Source of the DNA: G965215045 sp965215045
GTDB taxonomy: Bacteria; Pseudomonadota; Gammaproteobacteria; JABABF01
NCBI GenBank assembly: GCA_965215045.1
Contig: OZ244031.1
Location: 1,302,001 to 1,366,000 of the forward strand
Direction: 5' to 3'
DNA length: 64,000 nt
Numbering within the stretch: position 1 is the stretch's first letter; each line of letters begins with the position of its first letter. Made by a program: the position numbers and the translations under genes. This document shows, in pieces, positions 29,242 through 37,832 of the stretch. A model generated the notes under the pieces. It ran no database searches, had not been told where the DNA came from, and saw nothing but the letters and a program-made list of their open reading frames with translations.

Positions 29242-30018
29242 TTAATCTCCGGGAAATTCGCCCGCCCGCACCGCCTCTCCGTACTGGCGGATCGCCGTGG
29301 CGATGTCGCCGCCCTGCTGCAAGAAGTTGCGGGCAAAGGGGGGCGGATTTTCACTGAGGCCCAGGATGTCCTGCAGCACCATCACCTGGCCGTCGACCCG
29401 GCCTCCGCAACCGATGCCGATCGTCGGAATGTAGAGACTCTTCGTAACCCTGGCTGCGAGTTTCGGCGGAATGCATTCCAGGACCAACAGCGAGATCCCG
29501 GCTTCTTGCAGGACTTCGGCGTCTTTGCACAGCTCCTGGGCGGTTTCCTGGTCTTCCGCCTGCCGGTGATAACCGCCCAGCAGGTGCACCGATTGCGGGC
29601 GCAGGCCCAGGTGTCCGCACACCGGGATGCCCGAGTGGTTCAGGTGGTGCACGGTGTCCGCAAGCCAGGCACCGCCCTCCAGTTTGACCACGTGCGCCCC
29701 GGCCTGCATCAGCAGGGCGGCGTTTTGCACCGCCGTCCCCGCATCGCTGTAGCTGGCAAAAGGCAGGTCGCTGATCACCACCGAGCCGCGGTTGCCGCGC
29801 CGCACGCACCGGGTGTGGTAGACCATCTGTTCCGTGGTGACCGGCAGGGTGCTGTCATGTCCCTGGATGGTCATGCCCAGTGAATCCCCGACCAGCAGTG
29901 CCTCGATCCCCTGCGTGGAGAGGATGCTGGCGAAGGCGGCATCGTAGGCGGTCAGACAGGCGAAGGGCTCGACGCCCGGGCGGCGTTTTCGCAGGTCGTA
30001 GAGGCGCAGCTGTGACAT
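29242..30018 (-). CDS. panB: Ketopantoate hydroxymethyltransferase
   Basis: 258 residues starting MSQLRLYDLRKRRPGVEPFA. This ATG is one base after the stop of the upstream kinase gene, so coupling is likely. Motifs are CLTAYDAAFA, LLVGDSLGMTIQG, VVISDLPFASY, VKLEGG, HLGLRPQS and TIGIGCGG. PanB is the first committed enzyme of pantothenate synthesis. Confidence 0.97.
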   Translation of the reverse strand: MSQLRLYDLRKRRPGVEPFACLTAYDAAFASILSTQGIEALLVGDSLGMTIQGHDSTLPVTTEQMVYHTRCVRRGNRGSVVISDLPFASYSDAGTAVQNAALLMQAGAHVVKLEGGAWLADTVHHLNHSGIPVCGHLGLRPQSVHLLGGYHRQAEDQETAQELCKDAEVLQEAGISLLVLECIPPKLAARVTKSLYIPTIGIGCGGRVDGQVMVLQDILGLSENPPPFARNFLQQGGDIATAIRQYGEAVRAGEFPGD

Positions 30019-30019
30019 C

Positions 30020-30703
30020 TCAGAACAGGGACCGGGTGTTGATGAAATGGTGTCCGCCGTCGGCGTGGAGCAGCAGGTCCAGGAAGCGCTGGTACTCCTC
30101 GGCATTGTTCACCAGGTCCACTTGCGCCACGTTGACGATCAGCAGCGGACACTGGTCGTACTCCATGAAAAACCGGCTGTACGCCTGGTGGAGTTTGTCC
30201 AGGTAGCCGCGTTCGATGCGCTGTTCCATCGGAATGCCGCGGGCGCGCACCCGCTTGAGCAACACGGCGGGAGGTGCCTGCAGGTACACCACCCGTTCCG
30301 GGCGCGGGATATCGGTGACCAGTCTCTGGTGAATCTCGCGGTACAGGTCCATCTCCTCGCGGTTCAGGTTCACTTCGGCAAACAGCAACTCGCGTTCCAT
30401 CATGAAATCGGAGACCCGGGTCGGTGTGAAAATATCACCCTGGAATAATTCCCGCACCTGCTGCAGACGTTGCAGCAGGAAAAACAGCTGGGCACTGAGT
30501 GCCGCTTCGCGGGGCTTGCGGTAGAAACGGGCCAGGAAAGGGTTTTCTTCGGCCTTTTCCAGCAGCACCTCGTAATTGAGACTGGCGGCGAGCCGTCGCG
30601 CCAGGGTGGTTTTGCCGGCGCCGATCGGCCCCTCGACGACGATGTAGCGCGGCAGTTCCCCGCGCTGCAACTCCGGTGCCACGGCCTGTGAGTGCTCGTT
30701 CAC
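30020..30703 (-). CDS. Deoxynucleoside kinase family protein
   Basis: 227 residues from a GTG that overlaps the folK stop (GTGA). P-loop EGPIGAGKTT lies near residues 24-33, followed by FLLQRLQQVRELFQGD, the DFMMERELLFAEVNLNREEMDLY region, the ERVVYLQAPPAVLLKRVRARG lid segment with arginines, and a C-terminal NVAQVDLVNNAEEYQRFLD. This matches bacterial dAdo/dGuo/dCyd kinases of the dNK family, which salvage deoxynucleosides. Its place between folK and panB is seen in some gammaproteobacteria. The exact substrate cannot be read from sequence. Confidence 0.88.
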   Translation of the reverse strand: MNEHSQAVAPELQRGELPRYIVVEGPIGAGKTTLARRLAASLNYEVLLEKAEENPFLARFYRKPREAALSAQLFFLLQRLQQVRELFQGDIFTPTRVSDFMMERELLFAEVNLNREEMDLYREIHQRLVTDIPRPERVVYLQAPPAVLLKRVRARGIPMEQRIERGYLDKLHQAYSRFFMEYDQCPLLIVNVAQVDLVNNAEEYQRFLDLLLHADGGHHFINTRSLF

Positions 30704-31476
30704 GGTCGGGCACACCGCGGGGTGCCGTCTTGTCCCGGGAATGGCAGGCGCAGGCAATTGCGGCGCCGGGGCAACTTTTGCAGCACCTGTTCCAAGCGTA
30801 TGCCACCGGGAAAAACCAGTGCGGGGGCCAGGTCGAACAGCGGGTACAGCACGAAATCGCGTTGCAGCATACGCGGGTGAGGCAGTTGCAGTTCGGGGGT
30901 GTCGATGCAGAGTTCGCCGTAGAGCAGCAGGTCGAGGTCCAGGGTACGGGGTGCCCAGTGCCCGGTGTTGCGCACCCGTCCCTGTCGTCTCTCTATGTCT
31001 TGCAGGGCGCAGAGCAGGGTTTGCGGGGACAGGGTGCTGTCCAGGGCGGCGACCGCGTTCAGGTATTCCGGTTGCGAGGCCGTCAGTGCCGGGTTGCGGT
31101 ACTGCGGAGAAATGCAGAGCAGACGGCTGTGTGGCAGGGCGTCCAGGGCGCGCGCTGCGCGTTGCAACTGCTGTTCCGGAGAGTGCAGGTTGCTGCCGAT
31201 GCCAATATAGGCCCGGCGCATACCATCTGGCGTCTCGCGCACTATGTTGTCCGGCGTCCCGCGCACCATGTCGTCCGGCGTCTCGCGCACTATGCTGTCC
31301 GGTGTCTCGCGCACTATGTTGTCCGGTGTTTCGCGCACCATGTTGTCCGGTGTCTCGCGCACCATGCCGTCCGGTGTCTCGCGCACTATGTCGTCCGGTG
31401 TCTCGCACACCATACCATCCGGCACCCGGCCCACCGCATCCCGCACCGGAGGATGTTCTGCCGGAGCGCGGTTCAT
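30700..31476 (-). CDS. folK: HPPK with repeat-bearing N-terminal extension
   Basis: 258 residues from an ATG that overlaps the pcnB stop (ATGA). The core (about 87-245) begins RRAYIGIGSNLHSPEQQ and has SPQYRNPA, LNAVAALDS and the HPPK signature GHWAPRTLDLDLLLYG, so it should pyrophosphorylate hydroxymethyl-dihydropterin. The first about 85 residues, absent from ordinary HPPK (about 160 aa), hold about eight VRETPD(N/D/G)M repeats. Starting at the ATG at 31221 would give a normal 173-residue enzyme without them. Overlap with pcnB favours the long form. Confidence 0.93.
   Translation of the reverse strand: MNRAPAEHPPVRDAVGRVPDGMVCETPDDIVRETPDGMVRETPDNMVRETPDNIVRETPDSIVRETPDDMVRGTPDNIVRETPDGMRRAYIGIGSNLHSPEQQLQRAARALDALPHSRLLCISPQYRNPALTASQPEYLNAVAALDSTLSPQTLLCALQDIERRQGRVRNTGHWAPRTLDLDLLLYGELCIDTPELQLPHPRMLQRDFVLYPLFDLAPALVFPGGIRLEQVLQKLPRRRNCLRLPFPGQDGTPRCARP
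31222..31430 (-). repeat. 24-bp in-frame tandem repeat in folK 5' region
   Basis: About eight and a half copies of a 24-bp unit, coding strand roughly GTGCGCGAGACACCGGACAA. They encode RETPDNMV-type octads. Variation is mostly at wobble positions and at the N/D/G and M/I positions. The outer copies are the most divergent. Confidence 0.95.
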
Positions 31477-32834
31477 CGCAGCTTTTTCCGGTGCCGCCGC
31501 GTCCGCTCCCGGCCACCGGACGTCCGGCCCCTGGCGTCGGATGCCTGGGGTGCGGGTTCCCGGGCTTCCAGCTGGCGCCACCATTCGACCAGCGGCTGCA
31601 GGTCCTCCCCGCTTTTGGCGCGCAATTCCAGCAGTGCCAGCCCGGCGCGAAAAACATCCCTCTGCAGCAACTGTTGCGCCCTGCCGCCCTTGCCCTGCCG
31701 GCGTACAAATTGCAATTGCAATTCCCAGCATTCGCTGATGCGCCCCCGAAGATAGATCGGGATCCCGATGCGCCGCGCCTGGTCTTCCAAGATGTGCCGA
31801 GCGTGTTGCTTCAGATCCTCGAAATGCCAGTCTTTTCCCGCGCTGTCGTATTCCATCTGCTGCTGCAGGGCGGGCCAGAGCAGCGCGGCATAGAGAAAGA
31901 AGATCGAGTCTTTTCCGCCGCGTCGGCAGCGCTGCTGGGTGTTCTTCACGGTTTCGCGCACCAGCCGCCTGTAGCGCGGCTCCGAGTCGAGCAGCGGGGC
32001 GGTGTCCGGGAACAGGGCGGCGAACAGGCCGTATTGCTCCAGCAGTTCCCAGGTGCGGGCGCAGTAGTCGGTGGGGAACATCTTGCGCATTTCCAGGGAC
32101 AGGCGTGCCGGCCGCGCGCCCGTAATACCGTGGGCGAGCCGCCGCAGTGCCGCGGCATTTTTCTCATCCAGCCGGAAGTCCAGCTTGGCGGCAAAATGCA
32201 GTGCCCGCAGCATGCGCACCGGGTCCTCGCGGTAGCGCAACTCCGGGTCGCCGATAACCCGCAGGCACCTGGCTTCCAGGTCCGCCAGGCCGCCAACGAA
32301 ATCGTATACCCGCTGCTGTTCGGGATCGTAGTAGAGTGCGTTGACGCTGAAATCGCGTCGGCGAGCGTCCTCCTCCACGCTGTTTCCGTAGACATTGTCT
32401 GAGAGCAATGGTCCGTTGGAGGCCTGTACCTTTCCACCGGCGGTCCGGGGGGTGCTGCGAAAGGTGGTGATCTCGATGATGTCGTCGCGCCCGCGCCCGT
32501 GACTGCCGCGCCGGCGATAACGCAAGTGCGCGATCAGGAAACGCCGTCCTACCAGCCGGGCGGAGCGCCGGAAGATGGACTTGATCTGCTCCGGTCGCGC
32601 ATCCGTCGCCATGTCAAAATCCTTGGGTTGCTTGCCCAGCAGGATGTCGCGGATGCTGCCGCCGACGACGAAGGCCTGGAATTTGTGCTGGTGGAGTGTG
32701 CGGATGGCGGACTGCACGTACTCCGGGATCAGTTGCCGGTCGATAAAGTGCCGCGCCTGCCCGGAGTCGCGTTTCGTGCCCGGGTTCTCCGCCGGTGCAG
32801 CAGGGCCCCTTGCCGGGGTCGGCGCAGGATTCAC
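31473..32834 (-). CDS. pcnB: Poly(A) polymerase I
   Basis: 453 residues from a GTG overlapping the stop of the upstream ATPase gene (GTGA). The class II nucleotidyltransferase core has FVVGGSIRDILLGKQPKDFDMAT with the catalytic aspartates, RRFLIAHLRYR and RRRDFSVNALYYDP. The RNA-binding region follows, ending in a basic tail GRTSGGRERTRRHRKKL. Two-Asp spacing, the long C-terminus and pcnB-folK order favour poly(A) polymerase over CCA-adding enzyme. It tags RNA for decay, linking it with PNPase. Confidence 0.94.
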   Translation of the reverse strand: MNPAPTPARGPAAPAENPGTKRDSGQARHFIDRQLIPEYVQSAIRTLHQHKFQAFVVGGSIRDILLGKQPKDFDMATDARPEQIKSIFRRSARLVGRRFLIAHLRYRRRGSHGRGRDDIIEITTFRSTPRTAGGKVQASNGPLLSDNVYGNSVEEDARRRDFSVNALYYDPEQQRVYDFVGGLADLEARCLRVIGDPELRYREDPVRMLRALHFAAKLDFRLDEKNAAALRRLAHGITGARPARLSLEMRKMFPTDYCARTWELLEQYGLFAALFPDTAPLLDSEPRYRRLVRETVKNTQQRCRRGGKDSIFFLYAALLWPALQQQMEYDSAGKDWHFEDLKQHARHILEDQARRIGIPIYLRGRISECWELQLQFVRRQGKGGRAQQLLQRDVFRAGLALLELRAKSGEDLQPLVEWWRQLEAREPAPQASDARGRTSGGRERTRRHRKKLR

Positions 32835-33856
32835 CGCAGCCTCTGCGCAGTGTTGTTTTTGCGCGGGATGCCGAAGCGCTGGCGCCGTTCCCACAGGCAC
32901 TTGCGGCTGATGCCGAGCTTCTGTGCCAGTTCCGTCTCGCTCATCGAATCCTGGTGTTCCAGGACAAAGCGCTGGAAATATTCTTCCAGCGACAGTCCCG
33001 CCTCTATGTTTTCCTGCGCCAGGCTGGAACCCCCGGGTGCATGCGTGCGCGGCAGGTATTCTTCCGTGCGCTGCTGTCTGTTCCCGTGCACTGGCAGTTC
33101 CAGTTGCAGGGCATCGGCCTCGATGAGCGTATTCTTCGCGCTGGCAATCAGGGCGCGTTCCAGCACGCTTTCCATTTCCCGCACGTTGCCGGGCCAGTGA
33201 TAGGCCGCCAGTTTTTGCCGGGCCGCATCGCTGAGCCCGGGCACGCTGCGCCGGTGGCGGGCGCAGGCTGCGCGCAGGATGAAGTCGCTGAGTTCGGGCA
33301 GGTCTTCCTGCCGTTCGCGCAGCGGCGGAATATGCACGGCAGCGACCTCGAAACGGTAGAACAGGTCCCAGCGAAAATTTTCCTGCAGGCACAACTCGTG
33401 CAGGTTCTGCCGGGCCGTGCAGACCAGGCGCACATCGACATGGCGGGGTTTGGTAGCACCCAGGCGCCGCACCTCGCCGCTGTCTACAAAATGGGACAGC
33501 CGCGCCTGGGTCTGGGCGGACAGCAGGGGAATCTCATCCAGTAACAGGGTGCCGCCCCGCGCCGCTTCGATCATGCCCGGCTGCTCGCGGCGTCCCTCGC
33601 AGTTTGCGCTGCCGAAGATCTCCGCCTCGGCACTGGCGGCAGACAGGCTGGCACAATGCACATCGACAAAGGGACTCTTGCGGCGCGCACTGTGATGATG
33701 CAGTGCCCGGGCGACCAGTTTTTTGCCGACCCCGGTCTCGCCGTGCAGCATCACGGGCACGGGCAGGGGTGCGATTTGCAGGACGGTCTCGCGCAACTCG
33801 CGCATGGCGTCGCTGCTGCCGACCATAAATTCTTCCAGGGTTTTTGACTCAGGCAT
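32831..33856 (-). CDS. NtrC-type AAA+ regulator lacking receiver and GAFTGA (CbrB-like position)
   Basis: 341 residues. Walker A GETGVGKK is at 39-46, Walker B TLLLDE at about 103-108, the arginine-finger stretch FRWDLFYRF follows, and a Fis-type HTH (ETELAQKLGISRKCLWERRQ) is at the end. No receiver domain precedes the AAA+ core. Where sigma-54 activators have GAFTGA (about 83-90), this has a shortened SANCEGRREQ stretch. In Pseudomonas this slot (dksA-gluQ-cbrAB-pcnB) holds CbrB; no CbrA kinase gene is present. I infer a DNA-binding ATPase that may not contact sigma-54, perhaps TyrR-like in mode. Confidence 0.88.
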   Translation of the reverse strand: MPESKTLEEFMVGSSDAMRELRETVLQIAPLPVPVMLHGETGVGKKLVARALHHHSARRKSPFVDVHCASLSAASAEAEIFGSANCEGRREQPGMIEAARGGTLLLDEIPLLSAQTQARLSHFVDSGEVRRLGATKPRHVDVRLVCTARQNLHELCLQENFRWDLFYRFEVAAVHIPPLRERQEDLPELSDFILRAACARHRRSVPGLSDAARQKLAAYHWPGNVREMESVLERALIASAKNTLIEADALQLELPVHGNRQQRTEEYLPRTHAPGGSSLAQENIEAGLSLEEYFQRFVLEHQDSMSETELAQKLGISRKCLWERRQRFGIPRKNNTAQRLR

Positions 33857-33920
33857 CGGGTCCGGCGCCTCAGGATGTGTAAAACAGTAACATTATCGCG
33901 CAGAATCGCTGCGCGTCAAA

Positions 33921-34811
33921 TCATTTCAGCTCCTGTGCACCGGGAATTTGCGTGAATTCCCAGTGTTCGATCGCCCAACGCAACAGCGCATCCACCCGCT
34001 TGAATGCAGCCGGAGGCGCGGGCTGTCCCAGCAGGCGCAAGCCCCGACGCAGGTTTTGCGCGGGCGGGTTCCGCTCCAGGGAATGCAACTGCGTGCTCTT
34101 ACTGAGTTTCTCACCGCGGGGGTCGCGCACCAGCGGCCCGTGCGCATAGCACGGCGTCGGCAACTTGAGACAACGCTGCAAGTAAATTTGCGCCGCGGTG
34201 GAGTCGAGCAGGTCGGCACCGCGCAGCACCCGGGTAATGCCCTGGTGTGCATCGTCGACCGTCGTCGCCAGCTGATAGGCGAACAGCCCATCCCGGCGTT
34301 GCACAATAAAATCTCCCACGTCCCGTTCCAGGTTCCAGTGCTGCGGTCCCTGGATGCGATCGCTGAAATCCAGTACCCCGCGCGCCCGTACCCGCCAGGC
34401 GAACTCCCCGGCGGGCGGCTTCTTGCGTCGCCGGCAGCTGCCCGGATAGATGGTGCTTCCCTGCAGGCTTTTGCGTGAACACGTGCAGGGAAACAGCAGG
34501 CCATCGGCCCTGAGCTGCATCAATGCCGCTTCATAAGCCGCGGTGCGGGTGCCCTGGTACAGGAGTTCCCCGTCCCAGTGCAAGGCGTGTTTTTGCAAGG
34601 TGTGCAGAATGTTGTGTGCGGCACCGGCCGCCTCCCGCGGCGGGTCCAGGTTGTCGATGCGTACCAACCAATGTCCGCCACTGGCGCGTGCGTCCAAGAA
34701 GGAGGCGAGTGCGGTCACCAGGGAGCCCAGGTGCAGCGGGCCGCTGGGAGTGGGGGCGAAACGCCCGGTATAAACCCCTGTATTATTCTGCTCGGACGAT
34801 GCCGCATGCAT
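33921..34811 (-). CDS. gluQ: Glutamyl-Q tRNA(Asp) synthetase
   Basis: 296 residues. A truncated GluRS-like catalytic domain with GRFAPTPSGPLHLGSLVTAL (HIGH-type), RIDNLDPPRE, a zinc site CTCSRK...YPGSC and GEKLSKS, and no anticodon-binding domain. GluQ-RS attaches Glu to queuosine in tRNA-Asp. It follows dksA by 32 bp, the conserved gammaproteobacterial pair. Confidence 0.95.
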   Translation of the reverse strand: MHAASSEQNNTGVYTGRFAPTPSGPLHLGSLVTALASFLDARASGGHWLVRIDNLDPPREAAGAAHNILHTLQKHALHWDGELLYQGTRTAAYEAALMQLRADGLLFPCTCSRKSLQGSTIYPGSCRRRKKPPAGEFAWRVRARGVLDFSDRIQGPQHWNLERDVGDFIVQRRDGLFAYQLATTVDDAHQGITRVLRGADLLDSTAAQIYLQRCLKLPTPCYAHGPLVRDPRGEKLSKSTQLHSLERNPPAQNLRRGLRLLGQPAPPAAFKRVDALLRWAIEHWEFTQIPGAQELK

Positions 34812-34843
34812 GGAGCGGCTCCCCGCTCAAGGCGATGCGCAGT

Positions 34844-36253
34844 TCAGGAATGCTCCTGCCGTTCCCGGATCTCGGCGAGCGTCTTGCATTCGATGCACAG
34901 GGTGGCCGTCGGTCGCGCCTGAAGGCGCGGAATGCCGATTTCGATGCCGCACTCCTTGCAATAACCGTATTCACCCAGGTCCAGCAGTTCCAGCGTGCGA
35001 TTGATTTTTTGAATCAGCTTGTACTCCCGGTCCCGGGTGCGCAACTCCAGGCCAAAGCCCTCTTCACGGCTGGCGCGGTCGGCCTCGTCGGGATAATTGC
35101 TGGTTTCGTACTGGATATGAGTGACCGTGGAATTCGCCTGCTCGATCAGCTCTTCACGCCACTGGAGCAGGACTTCGCGAAAGTGGAGCTGCTGTTTTTC
35201 ATTCATGTATTTTTCCCGGCGCCGGGGCTTGTAAGTACCCCGGCTCGGCAGGGTGGCCTGTAGCACGGCGGCGGGTTGTGCACCGGGTGCTTTGCGCCTC
35301 GAGGAGACAGGGCGGCGCCGGCTTTTGCTTTTGCTTGTAGTTGCGCTTGGACTGCGGCGGGCTGTAGATCTTTTGGCGGTTGCGGTTTTTCTGGCGGTGG
35401 CGGCTGTGGTTGGACGGCGGCGGGCGGTGGTTTTGCTTTTGCTTGTAGTTGCGCTTGCGCTGCGGCGGGCTGTAGATCTTTTGGCGGTTGCGGTTTTTCT
35501 GGCGGTGGCGGCTGTGGTTGGACGGCGGCGGGCGGTGGTTTTGCTTTTGCTTGTAGTTGCGCTTGCGCTGCGGCGGGCTGTAGATCTTTTGGCGGCCGCG
35601 GTTTTCCTGGCGGTGGCTGTGGTTGGACGCCGGCGGGCAGTGCTTTTGCTTGTAGTTGCGCTTGCACTGCGGCGGGCAGTGGATCTTTTGGCGGTTGCGG
35701 TTTTCCTGGCGGCGGCGGTGGGCTGACGGCGAGCGGTGCTTTTGCTTTTGCTTGTGGTTGTGGCTGCGCTTGCGCTGCGGCGTGCTGTGGATCTTTTGGC
35801 GGTCGCGGTTTTCCTGGCGGTGGCGGCGATGGCTGTGGGCTGACGGCGAGCGGTGCTTTTGCTTTTGCTTGTGGTTGTGGCTGCGCTTGCGCTGCGGCGT
35901 GCTGTAGATCTTTTGGCGGTCGCGGTTTTCCTGGCGGCGGCTGTGGGCTGACGGCGAGCGGTGCTTTTGCTTTTGCTTGTGGTTGTGGCTGCGCTTGCAC
36001 TGCGGCGGGCTGTAGATCTTTTGGCGGTCGCGGTTTTCCTGGCGGCGGCTGTGGGCTGACGGCGAGCGGTGCTTTTGCTTTTGCTTGTGGTTGTGGCTGC
36101 GCTTGCACTGCGGCGTGCTGTAGATCTTTTAGCGGCTACCGTTTTTTTAGCGGCCCCGGGCCTGCTGCGGCTTGCGCTTTTGCGCGTGCTGCGCGCCACT
36201 TTTTTAGCGGTGCCACGCGCTGAACTCCCGGTCTTAGTACTGCTGGTTGCCAT
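34844..36253 (-). CDS. dksA: DksA with long histone-H1-like N-terminal extension
   Basis: 469 residues, against about 150 in E. coli. The last 120 residues (from MNEKQQLHFREVLLQWREEL at 35206) are canonical DksA. They have the coiled coil, tip residues DEADRA, and the four-Cys zinc finger CKECGIEIGIPRLQARPTATLCIEC. DksA enters the RNAP secondary channel with ppGpp. The first about 349 residues are Lys/Arg/Ser/Thr/Ala-rich, with eight KTATAKRSTARRSASA-type repeats resembling histone H1 or AlgP tails, likely DNA- or RNA-binding. A GGGAA 10 bases before 35206 could allow a short form. It heads the minus-strand operon. Confidence 0.93.
   Translation of the reverse strand: MATSSTKTGSSARGTAKKVARSTRKSASRSRPGAAKKTVAAKRSTARRSASAATTTSKSKSTARRQPTAAARKTATAKRSTARRSASAATTTSKSKSTARRQPTAAARKTATAKRSTARRSASAATTTSKSKSTARRQPTAIAATARKTATAKRSTARRSASAATTTSKSKSTARRQPTAAARKTATAKRSTARRSASATTSKSTARRRPTTATARKTAAAKRSTARRSASATTSKSKTTARRRPTTAATARKTATAKRSTARRSASATTSKSKTTARRRPTTAATARKTATAKRSTARRSPSATTSKSKSRRRPVSSRRKAPGAQPAAVLQATLPSRGTYKPRRREKYMNEKQQLHFREVLLQWREELIEQANSTVTHIQYETSNYPDEADRASREEGFGLELRTRDREYKLIQKINRTLELLDLGEYGYCKECGIEIGIPRLQARPTATLCIECKTLAEIRERQEHS
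35320..36140 (-). repeat. About 108-bp in-frame tandem repeat in dksA
   Basis: Eight repeats of about 36 residues (33-39) centred on AKRSTARRSAS, rich in AAG/AAA-poor, CGC/ACC/GCC codons, give a strongly asymmetric strand. The promoter-proximal four repeats carry SAATTTSKSKSTARRQPTA, the distal ones SATTSKSKTTARRRPTT, so two sub-families expanded separately. Confidence 0.93.
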
Positions 36254-36312
36254 TTTTCAGTGCCTGTAATCTAATGCCTTGGGCTCGATTTGAAGGCGGA
36301 GTATTTTACCAG

Positions 36313-37473
36313 ATGCAGTATGCCGGGCGTCTGCAACACATCCAGGCTTTTCGGGTGGTGGAAGTCCTGACGCGCGCCCGTGAACTGGAGGCCCGGGGGC
36401 GGAAGCTGTTGCACCTGGAGGCCGGTGAGCCCGACTTTCCCACGGCGGAACCCATCGTCAGGGCGGGCCAGGAGGCACTGGACAAGGGACACACCGGTTA
36501 CACGGAGGGCGGCGGTATTCCGGCGTTGCGAGAGGCACTGTCTGCATATTACGCCGCCGAGTACGGGCTGGACGTCCCCGCAGCGCGTATCCTGGTCACT
36601 CCCGGCGCATCGGGTGCCTTGTTGTTGCTGGTTGCACTGCTGGTTGACCCCGGTCAGAAACTGCTGCTCGCCGACCCGGGCTACCCGTGCAATCGCAATT
36701 TCCTGGCCGTGGTCAACGCCGGCGCGCATCTGGTGCCGGTCTCGGCCGCAGAACGCTACCAGTTGCAGGCACATCACATCGCTGAACACTGGACCGCTAC
36801 CGCCGCCGGCGCCCTGGTCGCCTCACCGGCGAACCCGACCGGTACCATGCTGAACGCCGAAGAATTGCGCGCCGTGTACGAGGCATTGAAAGAACGCGAA
36901 GCTTTCTTGCTGTCCGATGAGATCTATCACGGGCTGTGCTACGAGGGGCGGGCCACCTCGGCACTGGAATTTGCCGCGGACGTTTTTGTCATCGGCAGTT
37001 TTTCCAAGTATTTCGGCATGACCGGCTGGAGAGTCGGCTGGCTGGTGGCACCGGAAGATGCCATTGCCGAACTGGAGAAGATCGCCCAGAACCTGTTCAT
37101 CTCTGTTTCCGCCATCGCCCAGCACGCGGCCCTGGCGGCCTTCCTGCCGGAGACCCGGGAGATCTTGGACCAGCGTCGCGATATCTTCGCCCGGCGCCGG
37201 GATTTCCTGCTCGCCGAACTGCGCGCCCTGGGCTTTGGCATCCCCCATGTGCCGGCGGGTGCCATGTACCTGTACGCCGACATCAGCCGCTTCGGCAAGG
37301 ACAGTGACGCCTTTTGCCGGCAGTTGCTGGAGCAGCATGGCATGGCACTGGTGCCGGGTGCTGACTTCGGCGTGCACGAGGCGCACCGGCACGTGCGTTT
37401 TTCTTATGCCACGAGCATGGAACAGCTGGAGCAGGCGGTGGAGATCCTGGGCCGCCTGTACGGGAAAGGCTGA
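36313..37473 (+). CDS. PLP-dependent class I aminotransferase
   Basis: 386 residues starting MQYAGRLQHIQAFRVVEVLT. A fold-type I aminotransferase with LEAGEPDFPT, YTEGGGIPALREAL, SPANPTGTML, SDEIYHGL and PLP-lysine K232 in SFSKYFGMTGWRVGW. It resembles the aspartate/alanine-type group; substrate unassigned. It is divergent from dksA with only 59 bp between starts, so promoters must be closely packed. It is followed by a convergent Rieske gene. Confidence 0.9.
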   Translation: MQYAGRLQHIQAFRVVEVLTRARELEARGRKLLHLEAGEPDFPTAEPIVRAGQEALDKGHTGYTEGGGIPALREALSAYYAAEYGLDVPAARILVTPGASGALLLLVALLVDPGQKLLLADPGYPCNRNFLAVVNAGAHLVPVSAAERYQLQAHHIAEHWTATAAGALVASPANPTGTMLNAEELRAVYEALKEREAFLLSDEIYHGLCYEGRATSALEFAADVFVIGSFSKYFGMTGWRVGWLVAPEDAIAELEKIAQNLFISVSAIAQHAALAAFLPETREILDQRRDIFARRRDFLLAELRALGFGIPHVPAGAMYLYADISRFGKDSDAFCRQLLEQHGMALVPGADFGVHEAHRHVRFSYATSMEQLEQAVEILGRLYGKG

Positions 37474-37497
37474 TCTGAGTCGGGCAGCGGACCGGTT

Positions 37498-37809
37498 TCA
37501 GCCAGGTATTGTCAGCTTGCCGTCGCGTACACGGAAGGACACGGGCTGCAGGCGTTGTCCCAGGCAGGGGCCGCTGATGCATTCCCCGCTGTCGGGCAGA
37601 AAACGCGCATCGTGCGTGTGACACTGGAGCAGTTCCCCGTCCGGGCACAGGAAATCATTCGGCAGCCAATTCAGCGGCGAACCCTGGTGCGGGCAGCAGT
37701 TGCGGTAGAGGTGCACCCGGCCATCCCACTTGAGGGCGATCAGCCGTTCTTCATCCACGCCGATGGCACCCTGTTCGGGGACCTGTTCCAGGCGGCACAG
37801 AACTTTCAT
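37498..37809 (-). CDS. Rieske [2Fe-2S] ferredoxin-like protein
   Basis: 103 residues forming one Rieske domain. Cluster ligands are in NCCPHQGSPL (C-P-H) and LLQCHTHDARFL (C-x-x-H), followed by SGECISGPCLGQRLQPV. It is soluble, NirD/ferredoxin-like in size, and probably an electron carrier. It lies 23 bp after hppA on the same strand; its partner is unknown. Confidence 0.88.
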   Translation of the reverse strand: MKVLCRLEQVPEQGAIGVDEERLIALKWDGRVHLYRNCCPHQGSPLNWLPNDFLCPDGELLQCHTHDARFLPDSGECISGPCLGQRLQPVSFRVRDGKLTIPG

Positions 37810-37832
37810 CGGCAGACGCCGGGGCCGGTGGT

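Noticed and set aside
35276..36223. Plus-strand frame rich in Phe, Ala, Cys and Gly opposite dksA repeats
   Set aside because: Its composition is the reverse complement of the Lys/Arg/Ser/Thr repeats; no start signal or family.
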